From CAVSIS01 sp963814875 (GTDB lineage: Bacteria; Acidobacteriota; Thermoanaerobaculia; Thermoanaerobaculales; Sulfomarinibacteraceae): DNA of 64,000 nt. Shown piece after piece: positions 40,876-51,643 of this stretch (within the stretch, counting starts at the first letter, position 1; each line of letters starts with the position of its first letter). The notes under the pieces were generated by a model. It saw only the letters and a program-made list of their open reading frames with translations, did not search any database and was not told where the DNA came from. The position numbers and the translations under genes are program-made. Location: positions 124,001 through 188,000 of the forward strand of contig CAWFFJ010000022.1 in assembly GCA_963814875.1 (NCBI GenBank). The letters run 5' to 3'.

Positions 40876-43557
40876 ATGGCGACGAAACCCAGGAACCACA
40901 ACGTCGACGACCTCGATGCGATCGAGACCCGCGAGTGGCTCGAGTCCCTCGACTGGGTCCTGCACAGCTCCGGACCCGAGCGGGTCCGCAACCTGCTCAA
41001 CGACCTCCAGGTGTGGTCGCGCAAAGAGGGGGTCGACATCCCCTTCACCGCCAACACACCGCACATCAACACCATCCCGGCCAGTGACGAGCCTCCCTAC
41101 CCCGGCAGCCGGGAGATCGAACGGAGGATCAAGAGCATCATCCGGTGGAACGCGATGGCGATGGTGGTGCGTGCAAATCTGGAGGAGCCCGGCATCGGCG
41201 GCCACATCTCGACCTACGCCTCGGCGGCAACCCTGTACGAAGTCGCGTTCAACCACTTTCTGCACGGCAAGAGCGAGCACTACGACGGCGACCAGATCTT
41301 CATGCAGGGGCACGCGTCGCCCGGCATTTATGCGCGGGCATTCCTGGAGGGCCGGCTGACACAGCGCGACCTCGAGAACTTCCGCCGCGAGCTGCGCAAC
41401 GGCGGTGGGCTCTCGTCCTATCCCCACCCGTGGCTGATGCCTGACTTCTGGGAGTTCCCGACCGTCTCCATGGGCCTGAGCCCGATCATGGCCATCTACC
41501 AGGCGCGCTTCAACCACTACCTGGAGGACCGGGGTCTGCACCCCAAGTCGGACCACAAGGTCTGGGCCTTCCTCGGCGACGGCGAGATGGACGAGCCCGA
41601 AGCTCTCGGCGCCATCACCCTCGCGGCCCGGGAAAAGCTCGACAACCTCATCTTCGTCATCAATTGCAACCTTCAGCGCCTCGACGGCCCGGTGCGGGGC
41701 AACGGCAAGATCATCCAGGAGCTCGAGGCGGCCTTCCGCGGCGCCGGGTGGAACGCGATCAAGGTCATCTGGGGTTCGGACTGGGACCCGCTGCTGGCCG
41801 CGGACGAGGATGGCCTGCTGGTCAAGCGCATGGGCGAAGTCGTCGACGGCGAGAGCCAGAAGTACTCGACCTCTTCGGGGGCCTACGTGCGCGAGCATTT
41901 CTTTGGCACAAACCCGAAGCTCAAGCAGCTGGTCGCCCACATGTCGGACGAGCAGCTGCGCAAGCTGCGCCTCGGCGGACACGACCCGGCGAAGATCTAC
42001 GCAGCCTACAAGGCGGCGGTCGCGCACAAGGGCCAGCCGACCGTGATCCTGGCGCGGACGATCAAGGGTTACGGGCTCGGTGAGGGCGGCGAAGGCCGCA
42101 ACATGACCCACCAGCAGAAGAAGCTGAACGTCGACGAGGTCCGCGAGTTCAGGACCCGGTTCGGGATCCCGATTTCGGACGACCAGGTCGCGGCGGCGCC
42201 GTTTTACCGGCCTCCCGGCGACAGCCCCGAAATGATCTATCTGCACGACAGGCGACGGGAGCTCGGCGGACCGGTACCGAGCCGCGGCGTGCGCTGCGAG
42301 CCGCTTGGCGCACCGTCGGACAAGCTCTTCGAGGAGTTTCTGGCCGGGTCGGACGGCCGCGACATTTCGACCACGATGGCGTTCGTCAAGCTGCTGACGA
42401 ACATGCTCAAGGACAAGCAGATCGGTCGCCTGATCGTGCCCATCATTCCGGACGAGGCGCGGACCTTCGGGATGGAGTCGCTGTTCCGCCAGGTCGGCAT
42501 CTACTCCCACGCCGGCCAGCTCTACGAGCCGGTCGACGCGGACACGCTGCTCTACTACCGGGAGGCCAAGGACGGACAGATCCTGGAGGAGGGCATCACC
42601 GAGGCCGGTTCGATGGCCTCCTTCATCGCCGCCGGGACCGCCCACGCGAGTCACGGCATCAACACCATCCCTTTCTTTATCTTCTACTCGATGTTCGGCC
42701 TCCAGCGCATCGGCGACCTGATCTGGGCGGCCGGCGACGTCCGCGCCCGCGGCTTCCTGATGGGCGGCACCTCCGGCCGTACGACCCTCAACGGCGAGGG
42801 GCTGCAGCACCAGGACGGCAACAGCCACCTTCTCGCCTACCCCGTGCCCAACCTCCGCGCGTACGACCCGGCCTTCGCGTACGAGCTGGCAGTGATCATC
42901 CGTGACGGGATCCGCCGCATGTACGTCAATCAGGAGGACTGCTTCTACTACATTACGGTGATGAACGAGCCCTGCGTCATGCCTGCCCTGCCCGACGACG
43001 CCGAGGAGGGCATCCTGCGCGGACTCTATCGCGTCCGCAGCTGTCGCTGGCCCGACCGGCGCGAGCGCGCCCACCTGTTCGGCTCCGGCGCGATCCTGAA
43101 CGAGGTCCTGCGCGCGCAGGCGCTGCTCGAGGAACGCTTCGACGTCGCCGCTGACGTGTGGAGCATCACCAGCTACAAGGAGCTCCATACCGACGGCGTC
43201 GACGCGGACCGCTGGAACCGGCTCCACCCGGGCGAGCCCCGTCGCCAGTCGTGGATCGAGCAGTGCCTGGCCGACACCGAAGGGGTCTACGTCGCCGCTT
43301 CGGACTACGTCAAGGCCCTCCCCAACTCGATCTCGAGGTGGTTCCCGAAGCCCCCGGTGGCGCTCGGGACCGACGGCTTCGGCCGCTCGGAGACGCGACC
43401 GGCCCTGCGTAGGTTCTTCGAGATCGACGCCGAACACGTTGCGGCTGCCGCCCTGTCGGCGCTGGTCCAGGAGGGCCGGATCGAGGCCGACGTCGCGCGC
43501 AGCGCGATCGCCGACCTCGGGATCGACCCCGACGCCGACAACCCGGTCCGGCGCTGA
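40876..43557 (+). CDS. aceE: Pyruvate dehydrogenase E1 component, homodimeric type
   Basis: ATG at 40876 after GAGAGAGG gives 893 residues, the length of AceE. It decarboxylates pyruvate with thiamine diphosphate and passes the acetyl group to E2. Visible landmarks: HISTYASAATLYEVAFNHFL, QGHASPGIYARAFLEG, the thiamine-diphosphate motif from LGDGEMDEPEALGAITLA to INCNLQRLDGPVRGN, TIKGYGLGEGGEGRN and the transketolase-like half from DISTTMAFVKLL, with GLQHQDGNSHLLA. The E2 gene follows after 20 bases. No E3 gene is in the window. Confidence 0.97.
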   Translation: MATKPRNHNVDDLDAIETREWLESLDWVLHSSGPERVRNLLNDLQVWSRKEGVDIPFTANTPHINTIPASDEPPYPGSREIERRIKSIIRWNAMAMVVRANLEEPGIGGHISTYASAATLYEVAFNHFLHGKSEHYDGDQIFMQGHASPGIYARAFLEGRLTQRDLENFRRELRNGGGLSSYPHPWLMPDFWEFPTVSMGLSPIMAIYQARFNHYLEDRGLHPKSDHKVWAFLGDGEMDEPEALGAITLAAREKLDNLIFVINCNLQRLDGPVRGNGKIIQELEAAFRGAGWNAIKVIWGSDWDPLLAADEDGLLVKRMGEVVDGESQKYSTSSGAYVREHFFGTNPKLKQLVAHMSDEQLRKLRLGGHDPAKIYAAYKAAVAHKGQPTVILARTIKGYGLGEGGEGRNMTHQQKKLNVDEVREFRTRFGIPISDDQVAAAPFYRPPGDSPEMIYLHDRRRELGGPVPSRGVRCEPLGAPSDKLFEEFLAGSDGRDISTTMAFVKLLTNMLKDKQIGRLIVPIIPDEARTFGMESLFRQVGIYSHAGQLYEPVDADTLLYYREAKDGQILEEGITEAGSMASFIAAGTAHASHGINTIPFFIFYSMFGLQRIGDLIWAAGDVRARGFLMGGTSGRTTLNGEGLQHQDGNSHLLAYPVPNLRAYDPAFAYELAVIIRDGIRRMYVNQEDCFYYITVMNEPCVMPALPDDAEEGILRGLYRVRSCRWPDRRERAHLFGSGAILNEVLRAQALLEERFDVAADVWSITSYKELHTDGVDADRWNRLHPGEPRRQSWIEQCLADTEGVYVAASDYVKALPNSISRWFPKPPVALGTDGFGRSETRPALRRFFEIDAEHVAAAALSALVQEGRIEADVARSAIADLGIDPDADNPVRR

Positions 43558-43577
43558 GTCGGGGAAGGGAACAGGCC

Positions 43578-44990
43578 ATGGCGACCACAATGTCCCTGCC
43601 CGAGCTCGGCGAGAACGTCGAGTCCGCCCTGGTCGTGAAGGTCCTCGTCGCGGTCGGAGATCGCATCGAGCGCGATCAGCCCGTGATCGAGGTGGAGACC
43701 GAAAAGGCCTCCGTCGAGGTGCCGGCTACCGTGTCCGGGACCGTGTCCGAAATTCACGCCGCCGAAGGCGAGCAGATCAGCTCAGGGGCCGCTATCTTGA
43801 GCGTCGCAGAGGATGGCGCCGGGACGAGCCCTGGGAGTGCAGCCGACGCCGCGCCTTCTGAACCGTCCTCCCCTCCCAATCGTGATGACGAGCCGTGGCC
43901 CGAGGAGGCCCAGACCGAAGGTGAAGCGCCCCTCCGTGCCGCCCCCGAACCTCAGGCGTCCGTCGCCGCCGAGGCTGCTGTGGCTCCTGCGCCGCCGGCC
44001 GCCGACACAGCCTCCCAGGACCGCGAGATCGTCGTCCGCTCCTCCGAGCCCGGCGACAACGTCGCACCGCTCTGGTCAGGCAGCCCGGTGCCGCACAAAC
44101 GCGTCCCTGCCGCTCCCTCCGTGCGACGCTTCGCCCGCGAGGTCGGCATTGACATCACCGAGGTCGCCGGCAGCGGTCACGGCGGCCGGATCACCTCCGC
44201 GGACGTCAAGGAGCACGTCAAGGCGCAGCTGGTGCGTTCCTCCGGTGGCTCCCTGCAGGCGCCGCCGTTGCCGGACTTCAGCCGCTGGGGCGAGGTGAGC
44301 TTCGACGAGATGACCAGCGTCCGCCGGATCACGGCCGAGCAGATGACCCGTGCCTGGCACACGGTGCCCCAGGTCACCCAGCACGATCTCGCCGATATTT
44401 CCGGCCTCGAGGACCTCCGCGCCCACTACCGCGCGCGGATCGAGGCCTCAGGCGGCAAGCTCACCCTGACCGCCATCCTGGTCAAGGTTGCTGCCACCGC
44501 GCTGCGGGTGTTCCCAAACCTCAACGCGTCCATCGACATGGAGAACAAGCGGATCGTGCGCAAGCACTTCGTCCACATCGGCGTCGCGGTCGACACCGAG
44601 CGCGGGTTGCTGGTCCCGGTGATCCGCGACGCCGACCGCAAGAGCATTGCGGTGATCGCGCGCGAGCTCGACGACCTCGCCGAACGCGCCCGCGGCCGCA
44701 AGCTCCTACCGGACGAGATGCAGGGCGGCACGTTCACGATCTCCAACCTCGGCGGGATCGGCGGCACGGCGTTCTCGCCGATCGTCAACTGGCCGGAGGT
44801 GGCAATCCTGGGGGTGTCACGCGGCCGCCTGCAGCCGAAGTGGACGGACGGGCAGTGGCAGCCCCGCCTCATGCTGCCGCTCAGCCTGAGCTACGACCAC
44901 CGCCTGGTCGACGGCGCCGATGCAGCGCGTTTCACTCGCTGGGTCGCCGAAGCCCTCGAGAGCCCACTCCTGCTCGTCCTCGAAGGATGA
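43578..44990 (+). CDS. aceF: Dihydrolipoyl acetyltransferase (pyruvate dehydrogenase E2)
   Basis: The 470-residue protein has one lipoyl domain (residues 1-80; lipoylated Lys in [12 protein letters not shown]), an Ala/Pro/Glu-rich linker (to about 170), a subunit-binding domain ([30 protein letters not shown]) and a catalytic domain ending with [16 protein letters not shown], the HRxxDG active-site motif. It transfers the acetyl group to CoA and forms the core of the complex. It is immediately downstream of aceE in an operon. Having a single lipoyl domain, it is more compact than the E. coli enzyme. Confidence 0.96.
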   Translation: MATTMSLPELGENVESALVVKVLVAVGDRIERDQPVIEVETEKASVEVPATVSGTVSEIHAAEGEQISSGAAILSVAEDGAGTSPGSAADAAPSEPSSPPNRDDEPWPEEAQTEGEAPLRAAPEPQASVAAEAAVAPAPPAADTASQDREIVVRSSEPGDNVAPLWSGSPVPHKRVPAAPSVRRFAREVGIDITEVAGSGHGGRITSADVKEHVKAQLVRSSGGSLQAPPLPDFSRWGEVSFDEMTSVRRITAEQMTRAWHTVPQVTQHDLADISGLEDLRAHYRARIEASGGKLTLTAILVKVAATALRVFPNLNASIDMENKRIVRKHFVHIGVAVDTERGLLVPVIRDADRKSIAVIARELDDLAERARGRKLLPDEMQGGTFTISNLGGIGGTAFSPIVNWPEVAILGVSRGRLQPKWTDGQWQPRLMLPLSLSYDHRLVDGADAARFTRWVAEALESPLLLVLEG

Positions 44991-45330
44991 GCCCGCAGTC
45001 TTCACCAGACTTCTGCTGCGACCGTCGACCGCTGAGCCTGCATGTCCCGCCAGGTGGCGAAGCGAGGACCGCGACCGCCAGCTCGGTGAGACTTGCAGGC
45101 GAGTGCCCTGGTTGGGAAGCCACATGTGCTCTTCGCGGAGCCAGCGTGGTTCCTGGCAAGGCGCGACGACGAAGTCGTAGCCAGGCTACTTCGAGGAGGA
45201 GCAACCCGCCGGGGGGTGGAGGTCGGGCGGATGCGGGGGCGGCGGGTATGGGTGGGTGGAAGGGTGGAGCAACACAGCCAGGGGCCGCGATGGCCTGCGA
45301 AGAGTGCATGGGGGTTTCCCAAGCAGGGCA
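44991..45330. other. Gene-free stretch between aceF and a convergent gene
   Basis: I see no coding sequence, repeat or clear terminator hairpin here. The composition is GC-rich with purine-rich runs around 45200-45260 (GGCGGGTATGGGTGGGTGGA). Confidence 0.4.
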
Positions 45331-45573
45331 CTACTCGTAGTCCTCGCAGTACCAGACTCCACCGACGGGGATCTGGTGCCGGCATTCCCCTCGCCACGTA
45401 CAGTTGACGCACAGGCCCACGTCGCGGACCGCGGCGGGCCCGCCCGCCGCGCCCCTGGATGCGGGCTCGAAGGCGGGGCACGAGTGCACGGCGTCGTCGC
45501 CGGTCCCGGCGAAGGCGCAGCTCCTAAGGTGGCGGCAGCGTGGGCACAGCCCCTCGTTTCCGGGCGGCGTCAC
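45331..45573 (-). CDS. Small cysteine-rich (probable metal-binding) protein
   Basis: From GTG at 45573 the product has 80 residues with two Cys clusters: LCPRCRHLRSCAFAG with a later HSCPAFEP, and LCVNCTWRGECRHQIPVGGVWYCEDYE at the end. CxxCxxxxxC followed by GGVWxCExY is a pattern I have seen in small bacterial proteins of unknown function, often linked to anaerobic or sulphur metabolism genes. It overlaps no other real gene and lies downstream of the broken sigma-54-type regulator on the same strand, possibly once co-transcribed. The start is uncertain. Confidence 0.6.
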   Translation of the reverse strand: MTPPGNEGLCPRCRHLRSCAFAGTGDDAVHSCPAFEPASRGAAGGPAAVRDVGLCVNCTWRGECRHQIPVGGVWYCEDYE

Positions 45574-45624
45574 CCGCGCAGGCGGCAAGGACTCCGCCCG
45601 CGCTCGCGGGTACGGCCGAGCCTC

Positions 45625-46653
45625 GGTCAGCCGCCACGGCCGGCCTCGGCACGAGCGAGCTTCGTCCTCAGCGTCTTGCGGTCGATACCGAGCCGACGAG
45701 CGGCTTCGGAGCGGTTGCCGCGCAGCTCTCGAGCGTGGCCAGAACGTGCTCCGCTTCGACCTCTGCGAGGGAGCGCACTTGCCCCGTCGATCAGCCTCTT
45801 CAAGCCACATCGGGACGTGCTTCGGCTCCACCACCGGTCCGACCAGGCGGCCCACACGCGACCTGCGACCCGGTCCATTTCCGGGAGGTTGCCCGGCCAA
45901 GGGATACGCGGCGACGAGGCCGCGAGACGGCCTCCGACAGCGACGGGCGCCGTTCGTCCGAATCGCGCGGCCGCCGCGGCGAGCGCACCGAGAAAGAGCT
46001 CCGCGAAGATCCTCCCCGCGATCGGCGAGGGCAGGCACAGCTACCCAGATCCACGGCAGGCGTGAGGGCAGGCTCGACCACGCCTCCGCCGACAGCCACC
46101 AGCTCGGCGGCGTCGAGCTCGCTGAGCAGGACGAGGCGGAGGTCGAACGGCTGCCCCTCGGTGGCGCCGAGCATGCGGGCTCGCCGGCTGCTGCCGCGCT
46201 CAGCACGTCCTCCAGGAACTCCGGGTCGATCGCGGACAGCCCCTCCAGAACCAGCGTTCCCCCCGCCGCACTGTGCACGAAACCAGCCCGGGCATGCGAA
46301 GCCTCACGGACGGCGGCTCTCACGTACCCAAAGAGCTCACGCCGCAGGACCTCCGCTGCCACCTCGCCGCAGCGCAGCGTGACCAGCGGGGCGAGCGCTC
46401 GCCGGCTGGTCAGGTGGATCTCGCGGGCGACCGCACCGCGCCCGGAACCGGCCTGCCCGGACACCACCAGCGGCCGATCCGACCGGGCCGCCTCGCGGAC
46501 CCGAGCACGGACCGCAGCGGCCGCGGCCGAACGGCCCCGCAGCACGCGCGGCAGCCGTCGTCCGCCGACGGCCTCGTCGGTCAGGCTCGGTTCACCGGCC
46601 ACCGCGGGCCTCGCAATCCCCTCCACAAAGCCGTTTGCTGCTGCCGTCGCCAC
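45625..46653 (-). pseudogene. Sigma-54-dependent-type regulator (AAA+ plus Fis HTH), degenerate
   Basis: Pieces in successive frames line up as an enhancer-binding protein: an AAA+ start LVVSGQAGSGRGAVAREIH, VTLRCGEV, ELFGYVRAAVREAS, AGGTLVLEGLSAIDPEFLEDVL, then after frame changes RLVLLSELDAAELV, LADRGEDLR, and a terminal Fis-type helix-turn-helix GNRSEAARRLGIDRKTLRTKLA. Walker A has Arg for Lys, the GAFTGA loop that contacts sigma-54 is missing, and Walker B lacks its DE. At least two frameshifts occur (near 46180 and 45880). It is divergent from the PEP-domain gene at 46756 with 103 bases between. Confidence 0.65.
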
Positions 46654-46755
46654 TGCCTGCGCTCTCCCCTTTCCCTGATCAGATTCTATCCCGCAGTGTC
46701 GAGACCGCACGCCTGCCGACACTCTGCTACGCTGCCGGGGAGAGGTTCCCGGGCC

Positions 46756-49740
46756 ATGGAGCGCGAGAGCATCGAGCTGTCGGGCCGCTACGGCATGCAC
46801 ATCGAGGAGTTCTCCTCGTTGATGGCACGGCGGGTGCTCGACATCCTGCTCGTGGCATCGCAGTACGACGCCTTCGTCCTCGAGGAAGACGGTCAGCTCA
46901 CCGAGCTCGTGACGGAGGAGTACCGCAGCCTGGACCTCAACCTCCGGTACGCGCCGCGCTTCATTCGCGCCTCCACGGGAGCCGAGGCGCTCGCCATCCT
47001 CGCCGAGCGCGAGATCGACATGCTGGTGACCACTCCCCGCCTCCGCGACACCTCGCTGAAGAGCTTCATCGAAGGCGTCAAGGCAGAGCGGCCTCAGCTC
47101 CCGGTCGGCCTGCTCGCCGCACACGCCTGGGACCTGCCGTGGCTGGAACCCATACGCCAGTCCGGCATGGCCGACTGGATCTTCCTCTGGCAGGGCAGCG
47201 TCAAGGCCCTGCTTGCCATGATCAAGCAGGTGGAGGACCGCCAGAACGCCGACCACGATATTCTCGAGGGCGGTGTCCAGGCGATCATCCTGGTTGAGGA
47301 CGAGGTTCGCTTCTACTCCGCCTACCTGCCGCACATCTACACCGAGGTCACCACCCAGACCAGCCGGCTGATGGCGGAGGGACTCAACCTGTCGCACCGC
47401 CTGCTGCGCATCCGCGCGCGACCCAAGATCCTCCTCGCTCAGACCTACGAGCAGGCATGGGAACTGTACGAGCGCTACGCCGGAAACGTGCTCGGCATCA
47501 TCTCCGACGCGAGCTTTCCACGCGAGGGTGTTCAGGATGCCGAGGCCGGTCTCCGCCTCGCCCAAGCCGTGCGCAACCGAAACGACGACATCCCGTTCCT
47601 TCTCCAGTCGATGGACACGTCCCTCGAGGCTCGTTGCGGCGAGGTCGGGGCCTCGTTCCTGGCCAAGGCCTCGCCGACCCTGCTCGAGGATCTGCGACGT
47701 TTCATCCTCGAGAACTTCGGCTTCGGCGACTTCGTGTTCCGGGTCCCCGACGGTCAACCGGTGGCGCGGGCCAGGGACATCCGCGAAATGGTGCGCCTCC
47801 TTGCCGAGGTACCCGACGAGTCCCTCGTCCATCACGCCGCTCGTAACCACTTCTCGGCCTGGCTGAAGGCGCGAACGGAGTTCGAGCTCGCCTCGATGCT
47901 GCGGCCCAGAACAGTGTCTGAGTTCGCCTCTCCGGCCGAGCTGCGCGCCTACCTTATCGACACGCTGACCACCTACCTGCGCGAGATCCAGCAGCACGTC
48001 ATCGTCGATTTCAAGGCCACGACGTTTGACGACCTGGTCGCTTTCGCAAGGCTCGGGTCGGGCTCGATCGGCGGCAAGGGGCGCGGGCTGGCCTTCATGC
48101 ACAAGCTCCTCGCCCAGGGCGGGCTCGATCTCCCCGGCGCGACCGTCGCGATCCCGCAGACCCTCGTCGTCGCCAGCGACGTTTTCGAGGAGTTTCTCGA
48201 CCGCAACCGGATGCGCTCCCTGGTGATGGACGCGCCCGGCATGGATGACGAGCAGATTCTCGCAGCCTTCCGCCGTGCGCGGTTTCCCAACGCAGTGCGC
48301 TCGCAGCTCGCCCGCTTCCTCGAAACCGTGACCGATCCGCTCGCGATACGTTCGTCGAGCATTCTCGAGGACTCCGCCTATCAACCCTTTGCCGGGGTCT
48401 ACGCCACTGTGATGCTTCCGAACAGCCACGCGTCGGTGGACGTCAGATTGGCGCAGCTGTTCGAGGCGATCAAGGTCGTTTACGCCTCGACCTACTTCCA
48501 TCGCGCCCTCGACTACCTGGAGTCGACGCCCTACCGCAGCGAGGAAGAGCTGATGGCGGTGCTCATCCAGCGGCTGGTCGGCAGCCGCCGGGGGGACCTC
48601 TTCTACCCCACTCTTGCGGGCGTCGCGTCGTCGTACAACTTCTATCCCTTCGGCAGTATCAGACCCGAGGACGGAGTCGCGCAGGTGGCTCTCGGCCTCG
48701 GCAAGTCGGTGGTCGAGGGCTACACCGCGATCCGATTCTCCCCGCGCCACCCGCAGGTTCTGCCCCAGTTTTCGTCCGTCAAGGACATTCTGCGCAATGC
48801 CCAGCGCCATTTCTACGCCCTCGACATGTCGCGGGAAGACGTCATCCCGAGCATCGTCACCGACGCCAACCTGGCCCGGACCGACGTCGCCGTCGCGATG
48901 GCGAGCGGGGCTGCAGCGCCGATCGCCTCGACCTACCGACGATCCGACGACACCATTACCGCGGGGCTCTCCGGGCGGGGAACACCTCTGGTCACGTTCG
49001 CGCCTCTGCTCAAGGGTCGGGTCCTGCCCCTGCCGGAGCTGCTGTGCCGCCTGCTCGCCATCGCCGAGGCCGGAATCGCGAACCCGGTCGAGCTCGAGTT
49101 CGCTGCCGACATCCTTCCCGGCCTCGGACAGCCGCAGACTTTTCAGGTCCTCCAAGTGCGCCCCCTGGTCGTGGAGAAGATGGGAGCGGCGGTCGATCTC
49201 GACTCCGAGGCCGAGGCCCGGGCTCTGGTCCGTTCGTCGGTAGCCCTCGGCCACGGCCGTCGCGAGAGCATTGCGGATGTCGTCCTGGTCGCTCCCGACC
49301 GCCTCGGCAGATCCGCCACCGCCCAGGCCGCGGTTGCCATCGAGAGCATCAATCGCTCTCTCCGCGAAGCTGGCCGCACCTGTATCCTGATCGGCCCCGG
49401 CCGGTGGGGCACCCGCGACCCCTGGCTCGGGATCCCGGTCGCGTGGTCGCAGATCTCGACCGCTCGGGTGATCGTCGAGACGGACTTCCCGGATCTCCAG
49501 GTCGAACCTTCCTTCGGCTCCCACTTCTTCCACAATCTGACCTCGTTCGGAGTCGCGTTCCTCGTCGTGCACGCAGCGAGCAACGGCGGCTTCATCAACT
49601 GGGCTTGGTTCGACCAGCAGCCGGCGGTCGCAGAGGCGCTCGACGGAGCGGTACGCCACGTCCGTCTCGCCCGCCCAGCCGAGGTGGTCGTCGACGGCTC
49701 GAGCGGCCGAGGGGTGATCCTCGAGAGCGACGTTGACTGA
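46756..49740 (+). CDS. PEP/pyruvate-binding (PPDK N-terminal ATP-grasp) protein with receiver-like N-terminus
   Basis: ATG at 46756 gives 994 residues. Residues about 20-130 form a receiver-like module with no clear acceptor Asp; residues 175-315 are a second one with an acidic start (IILVEDEVRFY), GIISDASFP (acceptor Asp position), LLQSMD and SFLAKAS (the Lys), so it may be phosphorylated. Residues 430-840 are the ATP-grasp domain of PEP synthase/PPDK: GGKGRGLAFMHKLL, PLAIRSSSILEDSAYQPFAG, GLGKSVVEGY and QVLQVRPL. The phosphohistidine and PEP/pyruvate barrel domains of true PEP synthase are absent; instead a terminal module follows (ILIGPGRWGTRD, WSQISTARVIVE, GSHFFHNL). Enzymatic role unknown; signalling through nucleotide or pyruvate binding is inferred. 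Confidence 0.85.
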   Translation: MERESIELSGRYGMHIEEFSSLMARRVLDILLVASQYDAFVLEEDGQLTELVTEEYRSLDLNLRYAPRFIRASTGAEALAILAEREIDMLVTTPRLRDTSLKSFIEGVKAERPQLPVGLLAAHAWDLPWLEPIRQSGMADWIFLWQGSVKALLAMIKQVEDRQNADHDILEGGVQAIILVEDEVRFYSAYLPHIYTEVTTQTSRLMAEGLNLSHRLLRIRARPKILLAQTYEQAWELYERYAGNVLGIISDASFPREGVQDAEAGLRLAQAVRNRNDDIPFLLQSMDTSLEARCGEVGASFLAKASPTLLEDLRRFILENFGFGDFVFRVPDGQPVARARDIREMVRLLAEVPDESLVHHAARNHFSAWLKARTEFELASMLRPRTVSEFASPAELRAYLIDTLTTYLREIQQHVIVDFKATTFDDLVAFARLGSGSIGGKGRGLAFMHKLLAQGGLDLPGATVAIPQTLVVASDVFEEFLDRNRMRSLVMDAPGMDDEQILAAFRRARFPNAVRSQLARFLETVTDPLAIRSSSILEDSAYQPFAGVYATVMLPNSHASVDVRLAQLFEAIKVVYASTYFHRALDYLESTPYRSEEELMAVLIQRLVGSRRGDLFYPTLAGVASSYNFYPFGSIRPEDGVAQVALGLGKSVVEGYTAIRFSPRHPQVLPQFSSVKDILRNAQRHFYALDMSREDVIPSIVTDANLARTDVAVAMASGAAAPIASTYRRSDDTITAGLSGRGTPLVTFAPLLKGRVLPLPELLCRLLAIAEAGIANPVELEFAADILPGLGQPQTFQVLQVRPLVVEKMGAAVDLDSEAEARALVRSSVALGHGRRESIADVVLVAPDRLGRSATAQAAVAIESINRSLREAGRTCILIGPGRWGTRDPWLGIPVAWSQISTARVIVETDFPDLQVEPSFGSHFFHNLTSFGVAFLVVHAASNGGFINWAWFDQQPAVAEALDGAVRHVRLARPAEVVVDGSSGRGVILESDVD

Positions 49741-49988
49741 CATTCGCAAGAACTGCAACTCGCTCTCAATATAGCTCCAACTTCCAAGAACATAGCTCTG
49801 CCACTTGTCTTCGCGACACATGGCAGCTATCTTATGAGCCGATGATCGCATCAGGCCACACGCGTTCTCATTGTACTGCCGCGTTTTTCACCATCCTCTG
49901 GGGAATTCTACCCCGTACCTTGCGTCCCTACCGCCGCCCGCAGCGCCGGGTCGAATCGGTCCCGTGTCCGGGGCCGCCAATTACCTGA

Positions 49989-51362
<1,374 letters not shown>

Positions 51363-51392
51363 AGCGACCGGGAGCAGCCTCTCCAACGTGCG

Positions 51393-51419
51393 ACGGCGGC
51401 CCTCCGGGGCCGCCGTTTT
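51393..51419 (+). terminator. Intrinsic terminator after gdhA
   Basis: A perfect 9-bp stem, ACGGCGGCC with GGCCGCCGT, loop of 6 (CTCCGG), followed by T residues, 31 bases after the gdhA stop. It separates gdhA from the paralogue downstream. Confidence 0.85.
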
Positions 51420-51643
51420 GCGTCTGCGCGACGGAGGTCGCTTCACGCCATGCATCGTGCATCGCGTGGCAGGCGCAGCACTCGGCGCGCCAGCTCGACG
51501 ATTCTCGGAATCGACACTCGCCTGCATCCCCTCTCCAGGTCCCTGGTGCGGGCCGTGACCTGGTGAGAAGTGCTGGCTCGCTTTCGAGACGCGCGCGCAC
51601 GGGGAAGGGATTCCATGCCATCATCGACGTGGCGGGAGGACCC

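Noticed and set aside
40708..43590. 960-codon minus-strand open frame
   Set aside because: Shadow of aceE; no domain, biased composition.
45331..49851. 1506-codon minus-strand open frame
   Set aside because: It is mostly the GC-rich shadow of the PEP-domain gene on the other strand, with low-complexity Arg/Glu/Val sequence. Only its distal part (the Cys-rich protein and regulator pieces) is real.
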